From positions 1 to 32,824 of the forward strand of contig JACQWC010000171.1 in assembly GCA_016209635.1 (NCBI GenBank): a DNA stretch of 32,824 nt. Direction: 5' to 3'. This DNA comes from Candidatus Rokuibacteriota bacterium. Lineage in GTDB: Bacteria > Methylomirabilota > Methylomirabilia > Rokubacteriales > CSP1-6. A model generated the notes under the pieces. It saw only the letters and a program-made list of their open reading frames with translations, had not been told where the DNA came from and did not search any database. A program made the translations under genes and the position numbers. Below are positions 15,313 to 24,075 of this stretch, in pieces. Position 1 is the stretch's first letter. Each line of letters begins with the position of its first letter.

Positions 15313-16152
15313 TCACGCTTTCAGATGCTTGGTGAAGAACGCGACGCAGCGACGCCAGGCGTCCTCGGCCGCGTCCTTCCGGTACACCTGGGGTCTGTCG
15401 TCGGAGAAGAACGCGTGCGGCGCCCCCGCGTAGAGCATGAACTCGACACTCGGGTTCCGCTTGCGCAGCTCGGTCTCGAAGCGCTTGACGTCGTCGCTCG
15501 CGATTCCGCTATCCGCGTCGCCGTAGAGTCCGAGCACCGGCACCTTGATCCGGTCCATCAGGCTGAAGGCATCGACCCCCGGCGCGTCGGAGTACGTGCG
15601 CTTGAGGTGCCCGTACCACGGGACCGCGGCCGTGACGTCCGGCGACTCGGCGGTGAAGTGGAGCGTGAGCGCGCCGCCCCCACAGAAGCCCGTCACGCCG
15701 ATCCGGTCGGCCCGCGCCCACGGCTGCCCCTTCGCGTAGTCGGCGGCAGCGCGGATGTCGCCGAGGTACTGCGCGCGGGTGACCCCGCCCGCGATGCGGC
15801 CCATGGCCTGGAAGTCCTTGCCCTGCATCCCGCCCTCGCGGTGGTAGAGCTCGGGGGCGATCGCGTAGAAGCCCGCGTGGGCGAAGCGGCGGACGACGTC
15901 CTTGTGGTGCTCGGAGAGGCCGGTGAAGCCCGAGATCGCGAGGACGACGGGGTACCGCCCCACGGCCTCGGGACGGGCGTCGTACCCGGGGATCATCGCG
16001 CCCCCGACGCTGAGCTGGATGTCGCGGGCGGTGATCCCCTTCGTGTCGGTGACGATCGCCTGGGCCAGTGACACGCCCGGCGTGAGGACGCCGCCGACGG
16101 TCGTGTAGGCGCCGAACTTCAGGACTTCCCTGCGGCTGAGCGGATTGGCCAT
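15313..16152 (-). CDS. Dienelactone hydrolase family protein with Tat signal
   Basis: The 279-residue alpha/beta hydrolase has the cysteine nucleophile elbow GFCGGG (C157), an Asp in GDAD (D212) and the His in APHAF (H246). This is the Cys-Asp-His triad of the dienelactone hydrolase family. The N-terminus has a twin-arginine export signal, SRREVLK (residues 6-12), a hydrophobic stretch and LAQA before the mature part, so it should be folded and then exported. Family members open lactone rings or cleave esters; the periplasmic substrate is unknown. A G-rich ribosome binding site (AGGGGGG) precedes ATG 16152. It converges on the hotdog gene across the repeat array. Confidence 0.9.
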   Translation of the reverse strand: MANPLSRREVLKFGAYTTVGGVLTPGVSLAQAIVTDTKGITARDIQLSVGGAMIPGYDARPEAVGRYPVVLAISGFTGLSEHHKDVVRRFAHAGFYAIAPELYHREGGMQGKDFQAMGRIAGGVTRAQYLGDIRAAADYAKGQPWARADRIGVTGFCGGGALTLHFTAESPDVTAAVPWYGHLKRTYSDAPGVDAFSLMDRIKVPVLGLYGDADSGIASDDVKRFETELRKRNPSVEFMLYAGAPHAFFSDDRPQVYRKDAAEDAWRRCVAFFTKHLKA

Positions 16153-16200
16153 CGTAGGGACCCCCCTGTGGTTGAGTGACCTGGCAGAATACTGGACGAA

Positions 16201-16226
16201 GAACCCCGGAGCGTGAGCCCGGGTTC
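16201..16226 (-). terminator. Probable terminator of the minus-strand operon
   Basis: GAACCCCGG (16201-16209) pairs with CCCGGGTTC (16218-16226), giving a nine-position stem with one mismatch and an eight-base loop. It lies six bases after the stop of the ArsC-like gene. In the minus-strand RNA it is followed by UUCGU, a short and imperfect U-stretch. It would end the operon that begins with the lipM-like gene or further upstream. Confidence 0.4.
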
Positions 16227-16231
16227 CCGCC

Positions 16232-16588
16232 TCACCCCTTCTCCTCGTCCACCCAAGCCTGCCACTCCGAGGGCACCGCGCCGATCGCCACGCGGTTGCC
16301 GCTCCGCACCAAGGGCGTGCGCAGGAGGCGCGGCTCCGCGAGCGCCCGCTCGAGCATCCGCTCGGGCGAGTCGCCGCTCACGTGGAGCCCGAGGGCGCGG
16401 AAGCGGGGGTGCGCGCGGTTCAGGAGCGTTCCGGGGCCGAGCCTCTCCGCGAAGCGCCGGAGCTCGCCGCGCGCAGCGGGCCGGATCTTCATGTCGACGA
16501 AGTGGACGGGGATGCGCCGCTCGGCGAAGAAGCGCAGGGCCTTCCGCGTGTCCTGATCGTCGTGGAATCCGAAGACCTGGACGTTCAC
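16232..16588 (-). CDS. ArsC/Spx-family protein lacking the catalytic cysteine
   Basis: The 118-residue protein has the thioredoxin-like ArsC/Spx fold. VQVFGFHDDQDTRKALRFF at the N-terminus corresponds to the active-site loop, FVDMKI to the next strand, and LLRTPLVRSGNRVAIG to the conserved Arg-Pro region. In ArsC and Spx the loop carries a cysteine just before xDTRKAL. Here that position is Asp (GAC), there is no UGA codon to suggest selenocysteine, and the protein has no cysteine at all. Arsenate reduction is therefore unlikely; a binding or regulatory role is possible. Start GTG 16588 overlaps the PHP gene's stop (GTGA). Confidence 0.82.
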   Translation of the reverse strand: MNVQVFGFHDDQDTRKALRFFAERRIPVHFVDMKIRPAARGELRRFAERLGPGTLLNRAHPRFRALGLHVSGDSPERMLERALAEPRLLRTPLVRSGNRVAIGAVPSEWQAWVDEEKG

Positions 16589-17424
16589 GCCTCCTTGAGC
16601 CCCGCGGCCTTCGTCCGGAGCGCCTCCCAGGCGGCGAGCGGGACCGCCGGCGTGCCCGGCGGGTTCGTCCGGCCGGTCTGGGGACCGTGGTAGTCGGAGC
16701 CGCCCGTGGCGACGAGGCCGAGCGCGCGGCACATCTCGAGGTAGGCCGCCGTCTGCGCGGCCGAGTGCTCGGCGTAGTACGCCTCGATGCCCAGAAGACC
16801 CGCCCGGACGAGCTCGGGGATCATCTCGTCCTTCCGGGCGAGGCCGGGGTGCGCGAGCACCGGCACGCCCCGCGCGCGCCGGATCACGGCGACCGCGTCG
16901 GCCGGGGCGAGCCGCCGGCGCGGCGCGTTGGCCGGCCCCGACGCGTGCAGATACCGGTCGAACGCCTCGCGGATCGACCGCACGTAGCCGCGGTTCACCA
17001 TGACCTGGGCGACGTGCGGCCGGCCGGGCGAGCCCTCCTTGACGATGGCGAACACCTCGGCCGGGTCGATCGGCATCCCCAGCTCCGCGAGGCGCTCGGC
17101 GATGCGATGCACGCGGGCCATCCGCTCGGCGCGCTGCTCGCGCAGGAACGCCTGGAACCAGTCCGCCTCCCAGTCGACGCAGTAGCCGAGGACGTGGACC
17201 TCGCCGCCCGTGACGTCGCAGTTGATCTCGAGCCCCGGCACGATGGTGAGCGGGGGATGCCGCGCCGCCTCGTCGAACGCCTCCGGGAGCCCATCGGTCG
17301 AGTCGTGGTCCGTCACGGCGAGCACGCGAACCCCGTGCCTCACGGCCAGCCGGACCAGCTCCCGCGGCGCGAGCGCGCCGTCCGACGCGGTCGTGTGCGA
17401 GTGGAGGTCGACGCCGCGCGTCAG
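16585..17424 (-). CDS. PHP-domain phosphoesterase (probable CTG start)
   Basis: The 279-residue protein has the PHP metal ligands in order: VDLHSHTTASDG near the N-terminus, AVTDHDSTDG, VPGLEINC, VLAHPGL and GGSDYHG. An inserted helical domain in the middle matches the YciV/nucleoside-bisphosphate phosphatase (RNase AM) type, so cleavage of 3',5'-nucleoside bisphosphates or short RNA ends is the best guess. No ATG, GTG or TTG lies between the upstream in-frame region and the conserved VDLHSH motif. CTG 17424 fits well: GAGGG lies six bases upstream, it overlaps the aminopeptidase stop as CTGA, and the protein then begins five residues before the motif. A later canonical start would destroy the first metal site. 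Confidence 0.85.
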   Translation of the reverse strand: MTRGVDLHSHTTASDGALAPRELVRLAVRHGVRVLAVTDHDSTDGLPEAFDEAARHPPLTIVPGLEINCDVTGGEVHVLGYCVDWEADWFQAFLREQRAERMARVHRIAERLAELGMPIDPAEVFAIVKEGSPGRPHVAQVMVNRGYVRSIREAFDRYLHASGPANAPRRRLAPADAVAVIRRARGVPVLAHPGLARKDEMIPELVRAGLLGIEAYYAEHSAAQTAAYLEMCRALGLVATGGSDYHGPQTGRTNPPGTPAVPLAAWEALRTKAAGLKEA

Positions 17425-18905
17425 CTCCGTCCCTCGGTCGTGAGGTACGTGAGGAGGGTGCGGACCGGGACGCCGGTGGCGCCCTTGGGCCCGAGCGGGA
17501 GGTCCTTCTCCGTGAAGGCGGGTCCGGCGATGTCGAGGTGCGCCCACGGCACGTCCCCCGCGAACTCCTTGAGGAACAGTCCCGCCGTGATCGCGCCGCC
17601 CCCGCGGGGACCGACGTTGTTGAGGTCCGCAACCTCGCTCTTGAGGTGCTCCCGGTACTCGTCGATCAGCGGGAGCTGCCAGAGGCGCTCTCCCGAGGCC
17701 TCGGCCGAGGCCAGCAAGCGGTCGGCCAGTCCCTGGTCGTTCGCCAGCAGCCCCGAGCAGAGCGGGCCCAGCGCCACGACGCACGCGCCGGTCAGCGTCG
17801 CCACGTCGATGATCTCGTCCGGCTTCACGTTCTTGACGGCGTAGCAGAGCGCGTCGGCCAGAGTGAGGCGACCCTCGGCGTCGGTGTTGCCGACCTCGAT
17901 CGTCGTGTCGTTCATCGCGCGCAGCACGTCGCCGGGCCGGATGGCCTTGCCGGAGGGCATGTTCTCGGCGGCGGCGACGAGCCCGTGGACCTCCACGGGC
18001 GGCCCGAGCCGCGGGAGCGCGCGCATGACGGCCAGCACGGCGGCGGCGCCAGACATGTCGTCCTTCATGCGGAGCATGCCGTCCGTGGATTTCAGGTTCA
18101 GCCCGCCCGAGTCGAACGTGATGCCCTTGCCGATCAGGACGACGCGCCTCCGCCGCCGGCCCGCGGGAACCCAGCTCAGGTGGATGAACTTCGGCGGGCG
18201 ATCGCTCCCGGCCGCGACGCCGAGGAACGCGCCCATCCCCATCCTCCTGCACTCGCCGCGCTCGTAAACGCGGACGCGGAGCCGGGCCTCCCTCGCGACC
18301 TCCGCCGCGACCCGCGCCAGGTGGCCGGGGTGGACCTCGTTCGCCGGCGCGTTGATCAGGTCGCGGGCGAACCACGTGGCCCGGGCGAACGTCTCGCCCA
18401 GGCGCACGCCGTCGGCGACCTCGCGGGCGCGGCGCGCGTCCGGCTGGGCCACGCGCAGCTCCTCGACCGCCTTCTCGGTCTTCTCGCGCTTGTAGCGGTC
18501 GAAGCTGTAGGTGCCGAGGATCGCGCCCTCGACGACCGCCTGCGCCCGCTGGCGGGGCGGAAGCCGGTCGCCCAGGACCTCGACGGCGACGCTGCGCGCG
18601 CCCAGGTCCCGCGCGCGGCGGAGCCCCGCGGCCGCGGCGCGTCGCAGAACCTCCGGCGTCGTGTCCCTGCGGGGGCCGAGCCCGACGACGACGACCCGCG
18701 CGCGGCCGGCCGCGTGGAAGTGGGTGACCTGTCCCGGCTTGGCCTGGAACTTCTCCGTCTCGAGCGCCGCGCGCAGCTGGCCCCCCGCCTGCGCGTCGAG
18801 CCGCTGGAGCTCCCGGGGCAGGGCCTTCTCCTCGGCGTAGACGCCCGCGACGACGGCGTCGGCGGCCACCTCGTCGAGCCGCTTCGTGACGATCGAGACC
18901 TTCAT
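17421..18905 (-). CDS. pepA: Leucyl aminopeptidase (M17 family)
   Basis: The 494-residue enzyme has the usual length and layout: a variable N-terminal macro-like domain and a catalytic C-terminal domain. Metal-binding and active-site motifs are [22 protein letters not shown] and the family signature NTDAEGRL, followed by ADALCYA. It removes N-terminal residues from peptides in the cytoplasm using two metal ions. ATG 18905 overlaps the NUDIX stop (ATGA), and its own stop overlaps the PHP start, so NUDIX, PepA, PHP and the ArsC-like protein form a tightly coupled group. Confidence 0.95.
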   Translation of the reverse strand: MKVSIVTKRLDEVAADAVVAGVYAEEKALPRELQRLDAQAGGQLRAALETEKFQAKPGQVTHFHAAGRARVVVVGLGPRRDTTPEVLRRAAAAGLRRARDLGARSVAVEVLGDRLPPRQRAQAVVEGAILGTYSFDRYKREKTEKAVEELRVAQPDARRAREVADGVRLGETFARATWFARDLINAPANEVHPGHLARVAAEVAREARLRVRVYERGECRRMGMGAFLGVAAGSDRPPKFIHLSWVPAGRRRRRVVLIGKGITFDSGGLNLKSTDGMLRMKDDMSGAAAVLAVMRALPRLGPPVEVHGLVAAAENMPSGKAIRPGDVLRAMNDTTIEVGNTDAEGRLTLADALCYAVKNVKPDEIIDVATLTGACVVALGPLCSGLLANDQGLADRLLASAEASGERLWQLPLIDEYREHLKSEVADLNNVGPRGGGAITAGLFLKEFAGDVPWAHLDIAGPAFTEKDLPLGPKGATGVPVRTLLTYLTTEGRS

Positions 18906-19345
18906 CCTGTTCCCCCTCTACCGGCGAGCGCGATCGCGCGTCGGATCATGTCGACGAGCCCCTCGGTCGTGTCCAGCCGCTCGACCTCGGAGATTTCCAC
19001 CCACCGGACCTCGGCCGCGTCGCTCCCGGCCGTGATCCCGTCGGAGTCCGGGTAGGCGAGATGGTCCACCAGCACGTAATGATAGCGGACGCGGCCGTCG
19101 GGGTCCCGCACGACGCGGTCGACCACGCCCGCGACTCCTGCCACGCGCACCCTGAGGCCGCACTCCTCGGCGACCTCGCGGCCGGCCGCCTCGGCGGTCG
19201 TCTCGCCCAGGTGCACGAGGCCGCCCGGGAGGCTCCACTTGCCCGCCGCCGGCGGCCCGCCCCGCTTGACGAGCAGCACGCGATCCCGATGGAGGACGAC
19301 CGCGCCGACCCCGACGCGGGGGTGGTCCGGGTATTCTCGGCTCAC
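18902..19345 (-). CDS. NUDIX hydrolase
   Basis: The 147-residue protein has a complete NUDIX box at about residues 42-64 ([23 protein letters not shown]), matching GX5EX7REUXEEXGU. The preceding GKWSLPGG is typical of the ADP-ribose/MutT-like group. It hydrolyses a nucleoside diphosphate linked to another group; the exact substrate is not evident. The start is GTG 19345, with no strong ribosome binding site, 16 bases after the lipM-like stop. Its stop overlaps the pepA start. Confidence 0.93.
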   Translation of the reverse strand: MSREYPDHPRVGVGAVVLHRDRVLLVKRGGPPAAGKWSLPGGLVHLGETTAEAAGREVAEECGLRVRVAGVAGVVDRVVRDPDGRVRYHYVLVDHLAYPDSDGITAGSDAAEVRWVEISEVERLDTTEGLVDMIRRAIALAGRGGTG

Positions 19346-19361
19346 GCGGGGCGAACCAGGG

Positions 19362-20177
19362 TCACGCCGTCGGGGCGGCGGGGGGGGCCAGCCACGCCGG
19401 GGTCGCGTACCTGTCGCGCACGAGCGACTCCATGCGCTCGATCTCCTCGTGCGTGAGCCCGCCCGGCGTGAGCGCGAGCCCGTGCTCGGCTTCGAACGCC
19501 GCCCCCAGCGCGTGGGCCACCTCGTCGAACGACGGCCGCCGGCCGAGCGCCGCCTCGAGCGTCGTCAGCGTGGCGAGCGGATCGCGCGTCGTGGGAAAGA
19601 CCGCCCGCACCCGCGCCTCGTCGACGCCGAGCAGGACCGAGCCGTGCTGGAGGAACGACGCGCCCTGGCGCCGCTGCGCGCTGCCGACAAGCTTGCGCCG
19701 CCCGATCTCGATCTCCCAGGCGCCGGTCCGCGCGAAGCAGAAGGCGGGAATCGGCCCCTCCGGCGGACGCTCGGGCACCAGCTCGGCAGCGGCGCCGAGC
19801 GCGCGGAGGCCGCGCAGGAGCGCGCGGCCGATCCAGTGGTAGGTCTCGAGGAGGTCCGGCGCGATGCCGAGGTCGCCGGCCGTCGCGACGACGCTGTAGG
19901 TCAGCTCGCGCTCCGGTCCGTCGTGGTAGATCGCGCTGCCGCCCGTCGGCCGCCTCACGATCCCGACGCCCAAGCGACGACAGGCCTGGACGTCCACGTG
20001 ACGGTCGAGCGGCTGCCCGTAGCCGAGCGACACGGTCGGCGGACGCCACGCGAAGAAGCGCAGCGTCGGCGGCGACGTCCCCGCCTGCCGCCCGCGCCAG
20101 AGCGCTTCGTCGACCGCCATGTTGGGGGCGCCGTCCGTCGGCTCGGTGACGAGCAGCCGCCAGGCCGGTGCGGTCAT
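19362..20177 (-). CDS. lipM: Octanoyltransferase / lipoate-protein ligase family (LipM-like)
   Basis: The 271-residue protein has the biotin/lipoate ligase fold. Motifs are NMAVDEALW (about 19-27), [11 protein letters not shown] (about 75-85), [22 protein letters not shown] (147-168) and LQHGSVLL. K162 is the conserved lipoyl-pocket lysine. C147, in the ACF-type position, is where LipM enzymes carry the acyl-accepting cysteine, which favours octanoyl-ACP:GcvH transfer over ATP-dependent salvage. The glycine cleavage genes, including gcvH, lie upstream in the same orientation and would supply its substrate. ATG 20177 gives the standard N-terminus ([16 protein letters not shown]). It follows a 127-base gap in which I see only weak promoter-like sequence. 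Confidence 0.85.
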   Translation of the reverse strand: MTAPAWRLLVTEPTDGAPNMAVDEALWRGRQAGTSPPTLRFFAWRPPTVSLGYGQPLDRHVDVQACRRLGVGIVRRPTGGSAIYHDGPERELTYSVVATAGDLGIAPDLLETYHWIGRALLRGLRALGAAAELVPERPPEGPIPAFCFARTGAWEIEIGRRKLVGSAQRRQGASFLQHGSVLLGVDEARVRAVFPTTRDPLATLTTLEAALGRRPSFDEVAHALGAAFEAEHGLALTPGGLTHEEIERMESLVRDRYATPAWLAPPAAPTA

Positions 20178-20304
20178 TCGACCGTCGCCGCGCGCCGGTG
20201 GTTCTCTCGACCACTCGATCCGTATGACATGCCGTGTCGCCTCCGCGCACAAGCGCGCGCCCGCGTACGATAACACGCGCGAGCGGACTCGTTGCGCCTC
20301 GGCC

Positions 20305-21303
20305 TCACCCCCGGTCGTCCCGGCTCCCCGGCTCGGGCGACCGCCCGACGGCAAGCGGCACCCGACGCATCGCGACGAACGCGACGAGTCCCACGCCCAC
20401 CCACACGATCTCACGCGCGCGCCGGATGAGCCCGAACGAGACGCCCGCTGCCGGTCCGAGGCCGAGCGCCACGAACGTCGCGACAAAGCTTCCCTCCAGC
20501 GCGCCCAGGCTGGCCGGGATCAGGAACGTTGCGACGCGGACGGCGGTGCCGAACGCCTCGATGACCGTCGCGGTGGTCAGGGATACGGGGACTTCGAGAA
20601 AGCGCAGGATCAGGTAGGCCTCGATCGAGCCCAGGAGCCAGGCGACGAGGTGAGAGGTGACCGAGAGGAGCAGCCGGAGCGGTTCGTGGCGGTAGAAGTG
20701 AGCGAGCACTCGGTCGACGCGATCGACGGTATCGCCTTCGCCGAGCCGGCGGACCCCCAGGCGCTCGAGGAGGCGGGCGCCCCACCGGAGGAAGCCCCGT
20801 GTCTGCATGACGACGAACACGGCGAGCGCCACAACCTCGACGGCGAGCAGCCACTGCATGCCCAGGAGCAGCGGTGAGCCCGGGAGCGCGATCCCGGCAA
20901 GGACGATCCCGAGCAGGAGGAACAGGCCCTGCGCGATCGTGATGGTGGTCTTGGCGATGATGACCGAGGGAACGCTCTCGTCGAGCGGCACGTGACCGCG
21001 AAGCAGCCACGCCTTCACGACTTCCCCGCCGAGCGCCGCGGTCGGCGTCGTGATGTTGAAGGCTTCGCCGGCCAGCCTGGCCCACACCAGGTCGCGGAAC
21101 GCGGCCCGGTCGCGGACGAACGCAAAGCGCCAGCCGAGCGTATCGAAGATCGTGACCAGCGTCACCGGGAAGCAGAGGAGCACGCCGAGCCGCCAGGACA
21201 GGCGCCCGATCGACGCGAACACCTCGCCGGGGTCGTTTCGGACGACGAGAACGGCGAGCAGCGTCGCGCCGAGCACGAGCAGCACGACTCGTAGAAGGCG
21301 CAG
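20305..21303 (-). CDS. Flippase-like integral membrane protein (LPG-synthase TM / UPF0104 family)
   Basis: The protein of about 332 residues has roughly eight hydrophobic helices and the family's landmarks: the early GWRFAF and AFNITTPTAALGGEVVKAWLL, and the late FGTAVRVATFLIPASLGALEGSF. Members are homologous to the membrane half of lysylphosphatidylglycerol synthase and are often found in lipid or glycolipid pathways, where a flipping role is suspected. CTG 21303 is preferred as start because a strong AAGGAGGA lies seven bases upstream (21318-21311). GTG 21285 is the first canonical codon but has no ribosome binding site. It is the last gene of the eight-gene operon, which supports a role in moving the product across the membrane. 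Confidence 0.83.
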   Translation of the reverse strand: MRLLRVVLLVLGATLLAVLVVRNDPGEVFASIGRLSWRLGVLLCFPVTLVTIFDTLGWRFAFVRDRAAFRDLVWARLAGEAFNITTPTAALGGEVVKAWLLRGHVPLDESVPSVIIAKTTITIAQGLFLLLGIVLAGIALPGSPLLLGMQWLLAVEVVALAVFVVMQTRGFLRWGARLLERLGVRRLGEGDTVDRVDRVLAHFYRHEPLRLLLSVTSHLVAWLLGSIEAYLILRFLEVPVSLTTATVIEAFGTAVRVATFLIPASLGALEGSFVATFVALGLGPAAGVSFGLIRRAREIVWVGVGLVAFVAMRRVPLAVGRSPEPGSRDDRG

Positions 21304-21310
21304 GCGCGGC

Positions 21311-21318
21311 TCCTCCTT
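21311..21318 (-). promoter_or_regulatory. Strong ribosome binding site pointing to a CTG start
   Basis: AAGGAGGA on the minus strand is seven bases before CTG 21303 but 25 bases before the first canonical start, GTG 21285. It decides in favour of CTG initiation for the flippase-like protein. It lies just after the stop of the CopD-like gene at 21325. Confidence 0.6.
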
Positions 21319-21324
21319 GGTCTG

Positions 21325-22905
21325 TCAGCTCTCCCGGTACAAGAGCAGCAGGACCCCGATCGCCGCCATCGCGGAGGCGGAGAGCCGGCCCGGAAGGCGG
21401 TCGTCCAGCGACGCCAGCCGGAGCTCGAGCCACCGGGCCCAGCCGACGAGCATGCCGAGCACGCCGAGCGGCGCGTGGGTCACCTCCATGAGGAACTCGG
21501 ACTTCGCGTCCAGGCTCGCGTGGGCGTGCGTGAGGAGGAGCCCGCCGCCGATGGCGCAGAGCAGGGGGAAGATCAGCGCACAGCGCGACGAGCTCAACCG
21601 GCCGGCGCGCACCATCCACTCGAAGAGGCCGAACGCGACCACCAGCAGCACGAAGACCCGATGCTGGAGGACCGCTGGATCCCCCATGCTTTCCCAGAAC
21701 CCCCGGGGACCGAGCGGCCAGGCCCCCGGGTCGTTCCGCACGAGCATGAAGGCCGCGAGTCCGAGGAAGACCAGCGGCCAGTGGCGGGCCCAGTGGGCCG
21801 TGCCGCTCCCCTGCAGGAGCGCGAGCAGGCCCATCCCGAGCACGAACAGCCCGGAGATGTGGTGGTTGTACTCCGACCAGGCCCGATCCTCGGCGGTCCG
21901 GGGCGCGTTGCGATCCCCGATGGGAAGGGCGTCGATCGGTGGCGACGTCAGCGTCGGCCATCGCGGCGTGAAGCGCGTTCCGACCTCGCTCAGCGTGGCC
22001 CGGTCCGCGACGACATCGACCGCCGGCGGCAACGAGGTCAGGGACGCGGCGGCGAAGAACACCGTGATGCCGAGACCGAACTCCACCTCCACGAATCGCC
22101 GAAGACGGACCGGCGACATGGACCGCGCGCGCGGAAGCCGGCGTATCGCGAAGAAGTTCGCGGCGCCCAGGAGGAGCAGGGCGCCGAGGATCACCACCTT
22201 GGTGAGGACCATGATGCCGTAGGCCGTCCCCAGCAGGGCACGGACTCCGTCGACGTAGGCGAGCAGGAGACCCACGCCTGCGGCGATGAGGATCGCGACG
22301 GCGGCGAGCGCCAGCGCGGAGAACCGTCGGAGGAGCGCCAACGGCCACCGGTCCGGAACCCCGCGAAGCGCTGCGAGCATGAGGTGGAACAGGCCGCCGA
22401 TCCACGCGGAGGCGGCGAGCTGATGAAGGGCGTCGAGCGTCAGCAACAGTCCCCGGTGCTCGAGTCTCGCCGCCGCATGGCTCGTCCATGCCGCGCTGAT
22501 GGCGAGGGCGAGCGCGGAGCCGACGAGAACGGACCACCAGGGCCCCGGGCGCGGCCGTCGGCGAACGACGGCGGCGCCGGCGACCAACGCTCCGCTCGCG
22601 AGCACCCTCAGCGCGCTCGCCCAGAGGTACTGCGTCGTCGACAGCCGCCAGGGAGGCCACCCCGCGTCCGGGCCCAGCGAGGCGACGAGAACGGCGAGCG
22701 AGAGGCACTGCGCGAGGGCGACGGCCGCCGCCCCCACCGAGATGAGCGACCAGATCCGGGTCGGAAGCGGTGGACGCCCCTGCCCGTCGCCGGGCGCGGG
22801 CACGGACCAGTGGAGGAGCAGGGCGAAGAGGACGCCGCCGATGGCGATCGCCTGGCCGGACAGGGCGACGCCACGGAGGAGGACGTCAACGAACGCGGCC
22901 ATCAT
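21325..22905 (-). CDS. CopD-like copper-resistance-domain membrane protein
   Basis: The 526-residue protein has at least ten hydrophobic helices. The central part matches the CopD domain (LTLDALHQLAASAWIGGLFHL, then RRFSALALAAV and GVGLLLAYVDG). The C-terminal part has further helices with histidines in YNHHISGLF, LQHRVFV, THAHAS and VTHAPLG, which could bind metal. CopD proteins are linked to copper uptake or tolerance, but no other copper gene is nearby. Here it sits between a lipid-type transferase and a flippase-like protein. ATG 22905 (or 22902) overlaps the previous gene by 20 bases and has no clear ribosome binding site, so translation is probably coupled. Confidence 0.8.
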   Translation of the reverse strand: MMAAFVDVLLRGVALSGQAIAIGGVLFALLLHWSVPAPGDGQGRPPLPTRIWSLISVGAAAVALAQCLSLAVLVASLGPDAGWPPWRLSTTQYLWASALRVLASGALVAGAAVVRRRPRPGPWWSVLVGSALALAISAAWTSHAAARLEHRGLLLTLDALHQLAASAWIGGLFHLMLAALRGVPDRWPLALLRRFSALALAAVAILIAAGVGLLLAYVDGVRALLGTAYGIMVLTKVVILGALLLLGAANFFAIRRLPRARSMSPVRLRRFVEVEFGLGITVFFAAASLTSLPPAVDVVADRATLSEVGTRFTPRWPTLTSPPIDALPIGDRNAPRTAEDRAWSEYNHHISGLFVLGMGLLALLQGSGTAHWARHWPLVFLGLAAFMLVRNDPGAWPLGPRGFWESMGDPAVLQHRVFVLLVVAFGLFEWMVRAGRLSSSRCALIFPLLCAIGGGLLLTHAHASLDAKSEFLMEVTHAPLGVLGMLVGWARWLELRLASLDDRLPGRLSASAMAAIGVLLLLYRES

Positions 22906-24031
22906 GCCGGTCGAGCCACAGGATGAGGAGCAGAAAGGCCGGAGCTCCCACGGCCGCGGCGGCGAGGAACCAGCCGGCCTTTCCGAACGCCGACACCACG
23001 ACGACCACATAGATGAAGTCCCGGCTGGCGAGCGCGCCGACGAGACGCGTCGCCGGCGAGCCGCCGGCGGCCACCGCCCGGTCCTCGACCGTCCGCGCGA
23101 ACATGGCCGCCGCCGAGCTCAGCGAGGCCGCCACGGCGACAGCGCCGAGCCCGAGTGGCCACGCCGCTCCGACACGCAGGCTCCATCCGATGGCAATCGA
23201 GGCGAACACCGCCACGTGGACCAGGTTGTCACCCCAGAAGTCCCACGCCGCTCCCCGACGGGATTCCAGAAACTTGAGCCGTGCCAGCTCCCCGTCGCAG
23301 CCGTCGAGGATCGAGTGGGCCAGGAAGAGAAGCGCCCCCGCGAGCTGCCAGGCCGGCGAAGCGGAGAGAAAGCACGGCGCCCCGGCGAGCCCGACGGCGA
23401 TGCTCACCAGGGTCATCGAATTGGGGGTCACCGAGGTGGCGGCGAGGCGTCGCGTGAGCGCCAGCGAAATCCGCCGCTCGAAGTGACGCGACATGAACCC
23501 TTCGTTCTGCTTGACCAGGCTCCGCAGGAGCCAGGCCTCGGCTTCCGGGATGTCGCGGAGCGATGTCAGTGGGAACCGCCCTCCCGACTCGACCGGCAGG
23601 GCGACCTCGTCGAACATCCCTCGCAGCGTGTCCAGCAGCTCCGCCGCGCTCGCCGAGCGCGCTGCCGCTGCGATCACCCGGCCAGGCTGCTCGGTTTCGA
23701 CGATCGCCACCATCGACGGATCGACGTAGAGCTTCTCCCGCTCGATCGGCGTTTCGAGAAGCGCGCGCAACCAGCGTGGCTGGGGGAGGACGTTCGCCGG
23801 CACCGAGACGACGCGCTGGCACGAGGAGGGCGAGACGGCACCGGCCGGCGTCAACACGCTGGCCCCGGTGCCCGCGAGTGGCGAGCGATCGCCAGGCGGC
23901 ACGTCCCGCACGAGCACCCGCCCATATCCGGCGCATGACGCCGCCAGCACGAGTCTTCTGATCAGCGGGAGACCGGCGACGAAGGCGGAAGCGGCGCCGC
24001 GGCCCGCCTCGGTCGCCGGGGGAACGACCAC
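22886..24031 (-). CDS. CDP-alcohol phosphatidyltransferase with degenerate N-terminal nucleotidyltransferase-like domain
   Basis: The 381-residue protein has the complete family motif DX2DGX2ARX8GX3DX3D: D243, D246, G247, A250, R251, G260, D264 and D268. Several C-terminal membrane helices follow. The stretch before it (LLRSLVKQNEGFMSRHFERRIS and SVTPNSMTLVS) resembles inositol-phosphate cytidylyltransferase/di-inositol-phosphate synthase fusions. The first 150 residues look like a nucleotidyltransferase but lack its GxGxRL and KPL motifs. It should transfer a phospho-group from a CDP-alcohol to a second alcohol, forming a phosphodiester in the membrane. Start GTG 24031 is the best canonical choice, 44 bases after the oxidoreductase stop. 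The substrate is inferred from its neighbours only. Confidence 0.85.
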   Translation of the reverse strand: MVVPPATEAGRGAASAFVAGLPLIRRLVLAASCAGYGRVLVRDVPPGDRSPLAGTGASVLTPAGAVSPSSCQRVVSVPANVLPQPRWLRALLETPIEREKLYVDPSMVAIVETEQPGRVIAAAARSASAAELLDTLRGMFDEVALPVESGGRFPLTSLRDIPEAEAWLLRSLVKQNEGFMSRHFERRISLALTRRLAATSVTPNSMTLVSIAVGLAGAPCFLSASPAWQLAGALLFLAHSILDGCDGELARLKFLESRRGAAWDFWGDNLVHVAVFASIAIGWSLRVGAAWPLGLGAVAVAASLSSAAAMFARTVEDRAVAAGGSPATRLVGALASRDFIYVVVVVSAFGKAGWFLAAAAVGAPAFLLLILWLDRHDGRVR

Positions 24032-24075
24032 GAGAACGCCCTCCGCGCGCGGCCCCGAGCGAGGCGTCGGAGCCT

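Noticed and set aside
20178-20304. Promoter or RNA element in the 127-base gap upstream of the lipM-like gene
   Set aside because: Only weak boxes (TTGTGC with TGTCAT at 17 bases) and scattered GCGC palindromes are visible. This is not enough to list as a feature.
20411-22708. A long minus-strand frame overlapping the flippase-like and CopD-like genes
   Set aside because: It is out of frame with both recognisable membrane proteins and gives an Arg/Pro-rich sequence with no helices or motifs.
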